64,000 bases of DNA from Zarea fungicola (Eukaryota > Ascomycota > Sordariomycetes > Hypocreales > Cordycipitaceae): contig FWCC01000164.1 of the NCBI GenBank assembly GCA_900169235.1, positions 245,009-309,008 of the forward strand, in the 5' to 3' direction. Under the pieces are notes generated by a model that was given only the letters and a program-made list of their open reading frames with translations, did not search any database and was not told the origin of the DNA. Position 1 is the stretch's first letter. The number at the start of each line of letters is the position of its first letter. Of the stretch, positions 34,341 to 44,782 are shown in pieces. The position numbers and the translations under genes are program-made.

Positions 34341-35320
34341 CGCCTTCGTCATAATAGAGAATCGCTGCGTCTTGGATCACGGCCGCGCATTGCCCGCATT
34401 GCCCACTGCAAGACTTTACGGGTGGGCCAGTACTGTCAGCGAAATACGCGCAGCACAGATCTGTTTTCTGCCGTTCTTAAATTTACATTATTAGCTGCAT
34501 GATGAGAGGATATATGAATAGGCGCTTACTATCTAAATTATCTAGACTCGATTTGGCAGCACGGCCACCTGCTGTCGTTGATCCCGATTTGGGCATCCCG
34601 CAGCCGCCTTTCAGCTTCCTATGCTTCGCAACCTCCTTCTATTGTGACTGCTGACTTAGGTTACTACTTGCATACCTGCTGTGACAGGTACTCCTAAACA
34701 CCGTGCATTGAACTACTCGTGATCGTACGAACATCTTCTTCGTCGCTGGCACTAAGCCTTACCCTATAGCAGACACTCAAAGGAAGGAATTACAAGGTCT
34801 TTCCATATAAGCCTGTAGATGTATAGGAAAACAATTCAGTGTAATTAAGGCCAAGAAACTTACTGAACCTTTTTTAACATGTTAACATTGGGGGAATTAT
34901 TTGTAATGTCGTTTGTGAGAGTAGTGTGGCGCTCAGTTCATGAGAGGAAACTCTTCAAAAACCAGAAACCACTCCAACCACTTTCTACATCTTGGCTGCC
35001 GTACGGTTATAGCCAACTGCACACAAAAGTCTGCACGAACTATCTCATCACGAAAGATTCCTTTGCAAATTGCGGCCAATCCGTAGCGTTTCAGAAACTG
35101 CTTACTTACAGGTGGAGTAAACATGAGGGGAGAGTCGCGGACCTTCTGGATCAGGGCATTGAGTAGTACACTACAACTGTCAAGTTCGGGGAGTAGATAT
35201 CCAACTCCCCGTCTATATGGCTCAGCTATGATCGTGTCTCCCCCAAGCCGTATAATCAACTCTACGGCGAAATCTAGCCGATTTTACTCGGGGATCATGC
35301 CGAAGTCACCTGCTGTAGCA

Positions 35321-35335
35321 CCCCCCCCCCCCCCC
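35321..35335 (+). repeat. Homopolymer run of 15 C
   Basis: Fifteen consecutive C followed by GTTTTT. It is a likely length-variable site and a possible assembly or sequencing weak point. Confidence 0.95.
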
Positions 35336-36969
35336 GTTTTTCCCTGATCCCACAGCACTAGCTGTATTTGAATGTTCAATGCCGAGTGGATTCATGAATT
35401 TCTACGGAGTAGCTGTAACTAGTAGTTGGCTCTTAAGCCCCGGCTAGCGGCTGAGTCTACGATTCGCCCATCCAGACGCCTTATTTCGCCCTAGTGTCCT
35501 TGCTGACAAGTTAAAAGCTGACCTGCCAGATGCTCATTTCTGAACTGCTGACAGAGTTTATTAAATTGGCGCCTAAATAGGGAGCCACCGGACAGCGATT
35601 GCCTACTATACCCGTTACAGGTTTTTATCATACGCTGGCTACTTAATCTGTCTCGTATAGCAAGCCTCTATACGGTAAGCCAAGTAATGGAAAAGGCATT
35701 AGCAGCTGCGTGCAAAATAATTAGTAGTTTTCTATGGGTATTTATTAAAGATTGCCACATTAATTGAGTATACGAGGAGTAAATGGTCTTATACGACTAT
35801 ACGCGTTAGCTTGTGTCAAAGGATCGTGCGGCTGCCTCAGTGGGACTGCGTGTAAGATTGCCAAAGTGTTGTGGGCTAGCGCTTCGACAATGTGGCTGTA
35901 AAAAATACATGAGAAAGCACCACTATAACATTTAGAGAGATGATTACTTACTAGAATGAGAGCTTGTTCAGTCAAGGGATTACCGATCCGCACGCGAGCC
36001 GTCATCGGCCTGGGAGGGAGGCTGTCAGACGGCACCAGGACTGCCGATAAGCGCGCGCATGTCGCTGCTGGGCACGCAGCATTGCAGCACAAGGGCAATC
36101 AGCTTGCGAGGCCCGATCTGGAAAAGTGCAATGCATTTGTTATTGCGGTAGGGGGCATGGAACGCAAGGTACACAGTATATTCGAGGACGGCGCTAGACA
36201 CTTTGTCGGTGGTAGGTGCAGCTAGGAGCGGGCTGGACAGCAGCACGAATCTGGATCCAACCGTCCACTTCGGTTGGCGCTTTACGCGTGTCCAGTTTGA
36301 GATAGAACCCACCCACTGCGGTGCGGGGCGGAAGGGTGAATGCAGAATAGTCGGGCGTTGATAAATCGCGCCTGTGTATCGTGGCATGCAAGTGCCCGCC
36401 AAATGTAACAAACCGTTGCGGTGGCACTGCTCTGCGCTCTATATACAGCTATGACGCCTAGTATTATTTCTAGAATCACTTTAATGGCCTATAAGCTATT
36501 GGTCTGTGGCGTTCTTCACACCAAGGCACAAGTAATTTCTGCGGCAACAGTAGCCACCAATTGCGACACTGATATAGGGTTCCCGTTCTCTGATCCAACT
36601 TGAGACTAGAGTTTTGTTTGTTTTCACTTTATAAGTCCGGCAGGAACCGTGATTATATCCACTTTAAACGAGTACAAGAATAATTAGTAATATAGTAGCT
36701 AGCTATAATAGAGCGCCTAATATCGTGGCTGTCTGTCCCTATGTAACGCTCCCTTACCGGATCAACTTCGATGAAACAGGCAATGAAATTGCTCAGCTAG
36801 GCTAAACTTGACAACTGAAACGGCATGAAACCCTACCTGTGATAGGTTTTAATGGAACAGGTTAGATGTAGCCACGGTAGACGGGGCCAATACTTACACT
36901 GATGGAATGTAGTAATCAGACTCACCTTTAACCCTAAATATATCCACACGACACCCTGATCTAGACAAA

Positions 36970-37085
36970 TTGTGGCAAAGATGCGCATGAACGAGGCGCT
37001 CGGCAATCCCGGTTGCTTAACTCGGCGCCCAGGTTCCGCCTGCTTCCCCCTGCTTCCGGGGTGTCTGATGAAACCGGATCAGGGC
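36970..37085. repeat. Dispersed repeat copy B (decayed)
   Basis: Second copy of the element seen near 34200-34340, sharing GGCGCTCGGCAATCCCGG at 36995-37012 and a diverged right flank containing TTCCGCC and GTGTCTGA. Confidence 0.5.
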
Positions 37086-38284
37086 AATCCGTACAAATTT
37101 ATTTACAAGCAGCGAGTCAGCGCACAAAACAGAGGGTCTCTTTGATGCCTGTCGGTCTGGTAGCTTATAGTTTGTGCTCTTGCTAAGCCACGGGAACTTC
37201 GCGGGTGAGAACCGGCGGTTACTCGCCCATTTTGTCACGAAACCTTGAGTGATTGCTTGTTATGTCATTGTGCCGATGATAGTATATTTATCCTAGTTGA
37301 TGTACTTCAGTTACGCGTTAAATTTAGTTGTCAATGACAAGGGAATACGTAACAGCTGACAAGGCCGTTATTTTACATTTGCGCAACTCCATACAAATAT
37401 ATCGCCAGTTGACAACAGTGAATATCCGTATTTCGACGTTCGCAGGTTTAGGCGACGAAAAATGGGAGAATGGCGTAATTTATTAGTACTTAGCGAACCA
37501 TGTCCATTTGGAAGCACATGGTAGTTAATGCCTAATAAAATGGTCAATAACTCTCATACTCAAGTCACACTACTGCCTAGTCGCTTGTTGTGGTGCAGCA
37601 TCTAAATCAAGCCACTTACATTGAGCTCTCACCAAAAATCACGGCATTTTGCGCAGCTGCTCGAGCCTGCAAAATATCTAAATTGCCTAGGCGAGCCTGC
37701 AAATACCTTAGTTCTCAAATGCTCGGAGTTCCAGCTCACTCTAAGGCCGACATAACCTACGTTACCAACGGATTGTGAAACGGCGGACAGGGATTAGGCA
37801 TCTAAGAAACTTGCGCAATGATTACCTGCATGGTTCACCCTAGAGATGCTGAAAGAAAATGCCCTTGTTGGGCAAAGGGCGCTCCGGTAAAACTTACCGG
37901 GGGGTACTCAAGGAGTAGCAGGCAGCCTGGCAAGAAACTACATATGGGAGGCCACAAGCCTGGATTAAGCAACTTGCATGGCGCGTGAAGACCGTTGCCT
38001 AGCTGGAGCGGGGTAATGAGTATATTGGTGTGCAAGGCAGGCATCATTCAGATGTAACCAGCCTGGTCTCGACTAGCCTATTAACTCTAACTTAATTCTT
38101 ATTGCGTGGCACAAGAACTTTTGAAGGCGACCTCCTGCAGCCACATAATAAATGAAGGCTTTCAGGTACAGTGGGCCGCGCATGTTCTCAACAATGGCCA
38201 CATCCCCCATCTAAATAGAACTCCTACTTCTCCCATCTGCAAACCCATGCTCCCACCATTGTCTGGAACTAGTCATTGCACAGC

Positions 38285-39808
38285 ATGGTCGGCAATTTTC
38301 TGGCTGCATCAGGCCCACCTGAGCTGCTTCTTCATATCCTCCAGCAGTCGGAATCTCCTCGGGATGTGCTCTCCTTTGCGCTCACATGTCGCTTCATGTC
38401 CGAGGTATGGCATGCAAATGGTGCAGGCCATGCGGTGGTGTGGCGTCTGTTGTTGCATGAGATTCCGCATGCTAAAGAAGCACTGGTCGCGGTATGTTAC
38501 GCGTATCTGCCCTCATGCGGAAGGGGCACAGTATTGTTTATGCAGCTAACTGGCTACTAGGTCCGTGCCAACGAAGTTGTTGTCACGGCTGCAATGAAGG
38601 GTGAGCTGCCACCAAAGGCAATGAAGTTGCCTCGACTGAGCGACGGCGAGCCTGCTCGGCCAAGCGCGTCTGAGCTGAAGGCAGTACGGCAATTGTACCA
38701 TTACGTGGAGGCCTTGACCCATCGATTTGCCAGGGGCTATTACATTTTTCCGAGGGATCTGGCGTGGCCTGTTCAGCCAGAAGAGCCTGACCGTGTAGAA
38801 GAGTGGCGGGTGGGTGTGCAGAGAGCAATTTATCGAGCTCTCATCACGACGGCAGCCCTCATTGGGGCATATAATGAGCCATTATTCGAGGTGCAGAGCG
38901 GTCAGAACGAAGCATTGAGGGCCCTATTCAGCAAAAGGGCGGTACACTGCCTTCCAGCAGAAATTGTGACGTTTGCGGAGAGCTTCCCTATTTACAAAAT
39001 GAGGCCCACAGAAGAAGAGGAAAACGAGACTTTCGGGTTTCTCGCACAGTGGCTGAAGGAGCATATACTTGCCGATACGAAGTCTCGAAAATCCATGGAG
39101 GAGAGATTCGACAAAGAATACGGTCGTGCAATTGAGTGCAAACTACGCGGTGACTGTCCGTTAAAATTTGCTCAGGGCGATGGCAGCCATTCCGATGCCC
39201 ATTTTCTCACACTAGAAATTATGCGAGTCCTTTGGATGTGTGAGAATATTACTGAACTCTTGGCGACAAATAACCTACGCGAAGAAGACAAAGGAAATAA
39301 AAAGTTACGGCGCATAGGCCCTATCCCAGTCTTTGGCGAGTTCTGCTTACTGGCGGTCGATTACACAGAAGCGCAAGATGCTGGTGCTTCTGGCACTGAG
39401 TTCAGTACCACTTGGTTACACAGTGAACCATACAAAAACTATATGTGGGAGACCAGTAGACTTTTGATGGTAGTTGGACCAGATTTGCAACTCTCTTCCT
39501 CCTTTGCAGAAGGCGGCGCGCTGGGGACGCCACTGAGACTTAGGTTCTTCGGGTATTGCCTGCGAGAGTATGTCAGTGCAGTCTTTACCGATGAATTTTT
39601 CTTCGAAGATGCTGGAGCAGAGAACCATGATGACTTCACAACATTTCTTCAGTGCGCTACCCTATTTTCTTTGGACGATGTAGAGTCTCGCCAGCACGAC
39701 GAGGAGGACGAGAGCGCCATCTATGACACACGCTGCCTTGACGACGCGGGCTTTTTGGACGGTTCAGAGGTTTTGGTAAGCTCTGATTCTAGACCAGCCT
39801 TGGGGTAG
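38285..39808 (+). CDS. F-box-like domain protein
   Basis: Exons 38285-38491 and 38561-39808 (intron 69 nt, GTATGT...CTAG, branch GCTAAC, phase 0) encode 484 residues. The first 60 residues have the F-box pattern: PPELLLHILQQ, then SPRDVLSFALTCRFMSEVW. The remaining 400 residues contain conserved-looking Trp and aromatic positions and an acidic C-terminus, but no repeat domain (WD, LRR or Kelch) that I can see. Known F-box proteins are substrate adaptors of SCF ubiquitin ligases; fungal genomes carry many lineage-specific ones of this layout with unknown targets. It sits just upstream of the secreted nuclease-like gene, with no evident functional link. Confidence 0.8.
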
Positions 39809-40119
39809 GATAGCAGATGATAGCGCCAGCTATATTATAGCTAGAGTATTGCTGCAGGGCTGTGGATGCTGGAGGCTTGCATGGGTCTCATTAGGTACTG
39901 CCCTATCTGCACGCCGCGGACCCGGGATGCTACTTTACAGCCTCCCGGCACTAATTGGGTGACCATCTGCAAATGTAAAGAGGTCGTATAGCTACTGGCA
40001 TGGTAATGGTCTCGCTGCTATATCCCTTGTCTTTACCATCTAGCTTATTTACTGTTGAATCCTGTCTATTGCCTCGTAACACCCAGCTAAGAAATATCGC
40101 CCACTTACATGTTTTTATC
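39809..40119. other. Short intergenic region before the nuclease-like gene
   Basis: This stretch of about 310 bp probably contains the promoter of the gene at 40120. The reading frame of that gene is open upstream to 40000, but the hydrophobic signal sequence begins at the later ATG. Confidence 0.4.
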
Positions 40120-41473
40120 ATGTTTTCCCTTCACATAAATCTTTTCTCTTTCTGCATTATACTACTTCTTTGCAATGTCGTGGATGGCGCTCGCGTTGTA
40201 GAAGCGGGACCGAAAGTGATTTCCAAGGACGCAAATGGAAATGAAATCTGGCAATATGGCGCTTTAGCTATACCGGGCGAGTAGATTTGACATGTTTGAT
40301 TGAGCTTCTAAAGTGCTAACACTTGTGTACTAGTTATCGACTTCAATTTGCAAAGGTATTCACCCAAACCGTTGCGGCCGACTCTCGTGTACAACTGTGC
40401 CTTCATGGCAAGCATCTGTAAAAATATGAAGCAGTTTGGCGGGTCAATTCCAATCGCTGGCTCTGAATGGACACTTCACCTCGACCATAACACAGACAGA
40501 AAAGCAGCTAGGAGAAGGCATGCTTGTCCAAAAGACTGGGTACATAATGAAAAGAAAGCAGACGGTACACCACGATGTCCTGAAACAGATCAGCCAGACT
40601 GGTTTGGGTATGAACGTGGAAATACAGCCAAGCATGGCCCGTATAGGTCAAAAATTCACATCGAGACCGACAATGCGGGAAAAGAAATTAAGTTCAACCG
40701 ACTGGCGAAGAGCTGGCAGAGAATCCGATTCAACGCAGACGGCACATACGTGAAGTCGATTGAATGGCAAGACTACGGTGCCATCATGACTTGCGATGAA
40801 TTTCCTGCCGCCACGTGAGTTTCTGGCAATCATGATTGGTGTCGAAATGAGCTAACAGTCCATAGTTGGATCCAAGTGTGTATATCAATACATCGCAGAG
40901 TAAAATGCATCATAAGACTAATAACATCATACATGCAGGGCGGTGCAGCTGGCAACGGCATCGGGAAAGCAACCGAATATTGTTAGTGACTTTTGTTCCT
41001 CCTTGTTTCATACCTCAAGCGTTTACAGCCTTTGAGCTTGCAGCAAGCCGAAGTGCCACAGCTAACAAGACACTAGGCGCACCGTCTCGCAAAAGGTGCA
41101 TGAACGTCAATCCACTCACGCCGCATCAAAGAACCGTCAATCCGCTCACCACGGATCAAGATTGGCAAGGTGACGCGCACAATCGTCTCAAAGTACGTCA
41201 TACCCGTCTTGTAAAAGGACGATTTCTAAATTGTGCTAGGAGTGGACTACTAAGGTATTCACGCAAGCGCACAAGACCGGAAAGCTCACAGGAACCGCGA
41301 ATACTAAGATTTACATGTTCAACCTGCGCACGGTGGATGACATCAGCGCACCGCATGCTAGTTGGATTGAAGCCAATGGAATCAAGCGCCTCTGCATGGG
41401 GCCTGGGCTAAATGGTGGAGGCCAAGATGACCCCAACTGCATTCATTACTTGCGGCCTGGCATTGACACCTAA
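40120..41473 (+). CDS. Secreted NucA/NucB-type nuclease-like protein
   Basis: Proposed exons are 40120-40280, 40334-40355, 40435-40814, 40866-40875, 40939-40981, 41029-41192 and 41255-41473; all phases close to 332 residues. The start at 40120 gives a strong signal peptide of about 24 residues. The middle domain ends in a TCDEF motif followed by a Gly-rich segment, matching the conserved Cys-Asp-Glu-(Tyr/Phe)-Pro signature of the NucA/NucB deoxyribonuclease family. The C-terminal exon contains two Cys and the ends LRPGID. Seven exons, one of only 10 nt, make the model complex; the second intron (40356-40434) and the fifth (40982-41028) are the least certain. The gene converges on the LysM-CBM18 gene. 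Function (secreted DNase, antagonism or nutrient release) is inferred from the motif. Confidence 0.68.
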
Positions 41474-42203
41474 CCAGTCGGCAATGCTTGTGGTGTGGGG
41501 ACTTTCTTGTTGAGATGGCGATAGGTGCGGTAACATACCACATGATAGACCATTGGGTACACACTGTTAGCCTAATCTTAATTTGCACTCCCAATGACAA
41601 CGTGCCAGCTGAGATTGCCATGGCGGCTTTTGCCAACGGCCGATGGAAAGCTAAGTTCCGTGGTGGCGTTCGTATAGTTCATGACTGGTTTAATGAGTGA
41701 AAAGTGCGGGCGGAGTGGAGATTATGTTGTAATTAATTCGATCTAGACCCATGCTGCAGATACTTACAGGCGGGGGACAGCCTCTGGTCTGTCTGGCTTG
41801 TATCTCAGTAGCCAGACCAGAGCAAAAAGTGAATAAAAGTACTGCCACATCAGGTATCCAAGGCCTCCGTCAAGAGTGCTACGTTACCTTGAGTGAATGA
41901 AATGGCGTGGATATCGGTTTAATATAATTTAATATAATTTAAGAATATGTCCAATATTGCGTAATAATTGCTTCCTTTTTTCAGCCGTGCGTTGTGTGCC
42001 GCCGAGATGTCCCATTGCAGAAGACTGCAATTACAGGTCGCTATCAGGGTCAAAACCTGCTCTGTCAAGGGGCAGGCGTCCACATACGGCTGACAGGCAT
42101 TTAGACCTTGTATGACAAAGTTTACCCACGTCTATGTTAATTTGAGAATCCAGCTCAGTTGAACGTACGTGAACTCAGTTTCCAAGAATGATATCTAATA
42201 CAG
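41474..42203. other. Convergent intergenic region
   Basis: About 730 bp separate two convergent genes. A short plus-strand frame (41488-41700) shows no recognisable domain. An AT repeat (TAATATAATTTAATATAATTTAA, about 41920-41942) is present. Confidence 0.45.
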
Positions 42204-43971
42204 CTACAACTGAGTAACCATCATATTTGTAACCCATCCAATTGTGCCAAAAACGTGAATGCCGCACATGCCGCTCTTGTGCCTGGTATCCTGGATTGCA
42301 AGCTTAGGTGCCACCATGTCGTCAACGAACAGCGCAATGTTACTCCCCACTGCCTTGACCGCAAAGTGATACGACTTGCCGCTTGAAATGGTGACCTGAG
42401 CGCGCGCCAGCTCCGTCCGCCACAGCCCGTCTGCATCGCCAAGCGTGACAAAATTGTCTGCGATGCCAACGTAGTATCCTGAGTATCTGCCGACGCCTGT
42501 CCCAGGGTCTGACACGCGAAACAGGAAACCGACATCGCCTTTGGACGTAACGAGGTTGATTACCGTAGCATTGATAAACACGTCATCCAAGGCAATGTTA
42601 TTGACTAGCAGCTTACCGTCGGGGTCGGCAGTTGAGTTCCCCATGAGAAAGGTTTTGCCAAAGATAGAAAAGCTGCCTCCATATTGCGTCCAGCGGGAGT
42701 TGAGCTCACCACTTTTGAAATCGTCTTTGAAGACAACTTTTGGGTCGCCCTTGCCGTTGATCACTTTGACCGTCTTGTCGCAGAATCCGTAATCTGCCTG
42801 GCTGTTTGTCGCGGAATGTCATGTTAGCGGCATGATGAAAAGAATTGTTCCAATGATACTACGCACCAACCCAAACTATCGCTGCACTCCCATTCAGAAA
42901 AGCCGCAGTAGCCAGTTGCACCACAACATTCGCCGTACTTGAACTTGGTGCCGGTACACTTGTATTTCGCCAGCCCCCCGCAGGTTCCATCCGGACTTGG
43001 GCTATACGGAGAGGGCAGAGGTACAGATGATGTACTCCTATCACCTTGATAAATGATTAGTACACGACATGTGAGAAATTCTTCAACTTACGTGGCTGGT
43101 GCCTGGGAGGTGGTGGACGGGTATGCAGCGCAAGCTCCGGACTGGCATTTGCCAATACCACATTCTGCATCTGTACTTCCACATCTTCATTGACGCATTA
43201 GATTGCCAAAAAGAAATGCATCATCGGTACGACTTATCCACTTACTTTCCGTCTTTGGAGCAGCATTTACCGTACGGCCCACCGCAAAGAAGACTGTTGT
43301 AATTGATGCCGCAGTTGCCATCTGTCGTGTAGCCTAGACCAGGGCAAATACCGGCTTGACAGTTACCAATGGCACAATAATCACTAAAAAAAGACATATT
43401 AGTATCGAGTGAACTTTGATTGCTTCCAAATGGCTTGGAAACACACTCTGTAGATCCGCATCTGTCCGGTTCGTTAGCGCCAGTGTTGTTGTAAATTCAT
43501 GAATACATGCCTTCCATTCTTGCCGCAGCAGTCTCCGTAGCTTGAACCAATGCAGGTAACGGAAGTATTTGAGCCACAAGCTCCGTTAGTTGATGTCTTT
43601 GGAACGTATGCTATATTCATGAAATATATCAGCAATTTGACCGGCTCAATCAATCAAAGGCCGAAAACCGTACAGCCGAGCACACAGTAGGTCTCTCCCC
43701 CGGTCCAACCATAGCAGTTACTCGCCAAATTCGGGTTCAACTTTACCAAATAGTCAAGTTGAATGTTTTGCTGATACAAAAAGTCGGAGCATTGCGTCCA
43801 AGGAAAAGTTGGTATCCATAAGTTGCACCTGATGGTGGTTCCAGCGGCCCGGACTTGATTCCAGTGTAACGTCATATCCTCAACGGGGTTTATAATGTCG
43901 TAGTAACTGGCCAAAATAAGAGTGCTCAAGGCAACTGATAGAAAAGCTTTGAGGAGGCGATACATGACCAT
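42204..43971 (-). CDS. Secreted LysM - three CBM18 - concanavalin-like protein
   Basis: Seven minus-strand exons: 43971-43674, 43610-43511, 43461-43447, 43383-43246, 43184-43092, 43037-42867 and 42801-42204. All phases close to 470 residues. An N-terminal hydrophobic leader is followed by a fungal LysM domain (residues about 48-98, with the LDYLVKLNPNL core and flanking Cys). Three hevein-type chitin-binding modules (CBM18) follow, recognised by CC-G-x-x-G-x-CGST patterns. The last 190 residues form a beta-rich domain starting around FKDDF and ending with HVFGTIGWVTNMMV, resembling laminin-G/DUF1080-type folds. LysM and CBM18 bind chitin, so the protein should be extracellular and wall-attached. 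Exon 3 is only 15 nt, and intron 2 uses a GC donor. A divergent GH55 gene shares its upstream region. Confidence 0.85.
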
Positions 43972-44782
43972 TAGGTACCACCTGGCAGATGACGCGATGC
44001 AGAACTTTACGATATAGGCAGTGGCTTACTAACAAAAGGTTTGGGCAACTTGATATTTTCTACTAGTACTCCATGCACCAGTTCGTGAATTTGGACGTGG
44101 GAGGAGGGATATACCCCAAGTTCGAGCATATGCTATACACAACAAACAAGCCTCGGGGAAGCTCCTCAAAAGAGGGGATTTCCTTCAAACGAGGCTTGCA
44201 TCTTCATTAAAATGGAGCGTTGGCTAAATAGCCACGGCAAAAGTACCTGACAGATAGTCCAATTGGTGTAATTTACCAGCGCATGCGACGGCGACAGGAT
44301 ATCCATGTGCGTTGGTGGGGCTCCTGAACGTGGCTTAATAGGGCTGGCTCTATTAAGCTTAATCTAGAACCGTGGGGGCGGGAAGCAGATGACTCTCTAG
44401 CGTTGTATTAATCTATTCGTTGGCTGAGCTACTGAAGCTCAACCTGTAGCCTGATTTCCGGAAGAGGTGTGGAGGGAGGCATGCAGAACTCAACAGGCAA
44501 ACGTTCCGCTGCATTGCATTCATGTACTCTCGTTCCATATGGTAGAATCTGCTAATCAAAGAAGAAATTATGTTGCGACCTGTGCCCTCCCATGCCGAGT
44601 GCGGGGGTACTGCTCCCTCATCCCTCGTCTGAACTTGCCATGATACATGGTATACTACGAGCATCTCTTCAGCTTTCCAATATCCTTCCGGGCATGAATC
44701 ACTTGACTTGTCAGAATACATTACATCTCATTTTGTGAATCTTTACAAGCATTAAACTGCATCATTGTTGTTCTTTGATAGG
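43972..44782. promoter_or_regulatory. Bidirectional promoter region with inverted repeats
   Basis: The 811 bp between the divergent LysM-CBM18 and GH55 genes contain no exon. They hold two inverted repeats: CAAGCCTCG at 44147-44155 with CGAGGCTTG at 44190-44198, and GCTTAATAG at 44333-44341 with CTATTAAGC at 44350-44358. They could be palindromic operator sites or cruciform-forming sequences controlling both genes. Confidence 0.5.

Larger units (their letters stand above)
31347..38284. other. 6.9-kb gene desert with decayed repeats
   Basis: I find no credible gene on either strand. The region carries a purine-rich tract (32341-32494), a C15 run (35321-35335) and two diverged copies of a repeat (near 34200-34330 and 36980-37080). 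Many short frames and frequent stop codons suggest mutated mobile-element remnants, but no transposase or reverse-transcriptase motif can be read. Confidence 0.55.

Noticed and set aside
34189..34380. Short basic minus-strand frame as a transposon protein fragment
   Set aside because: It overlaps a decayed repeat but no transposase, integrase or reverse-transcriptase motif is visible, so no element type can be named.
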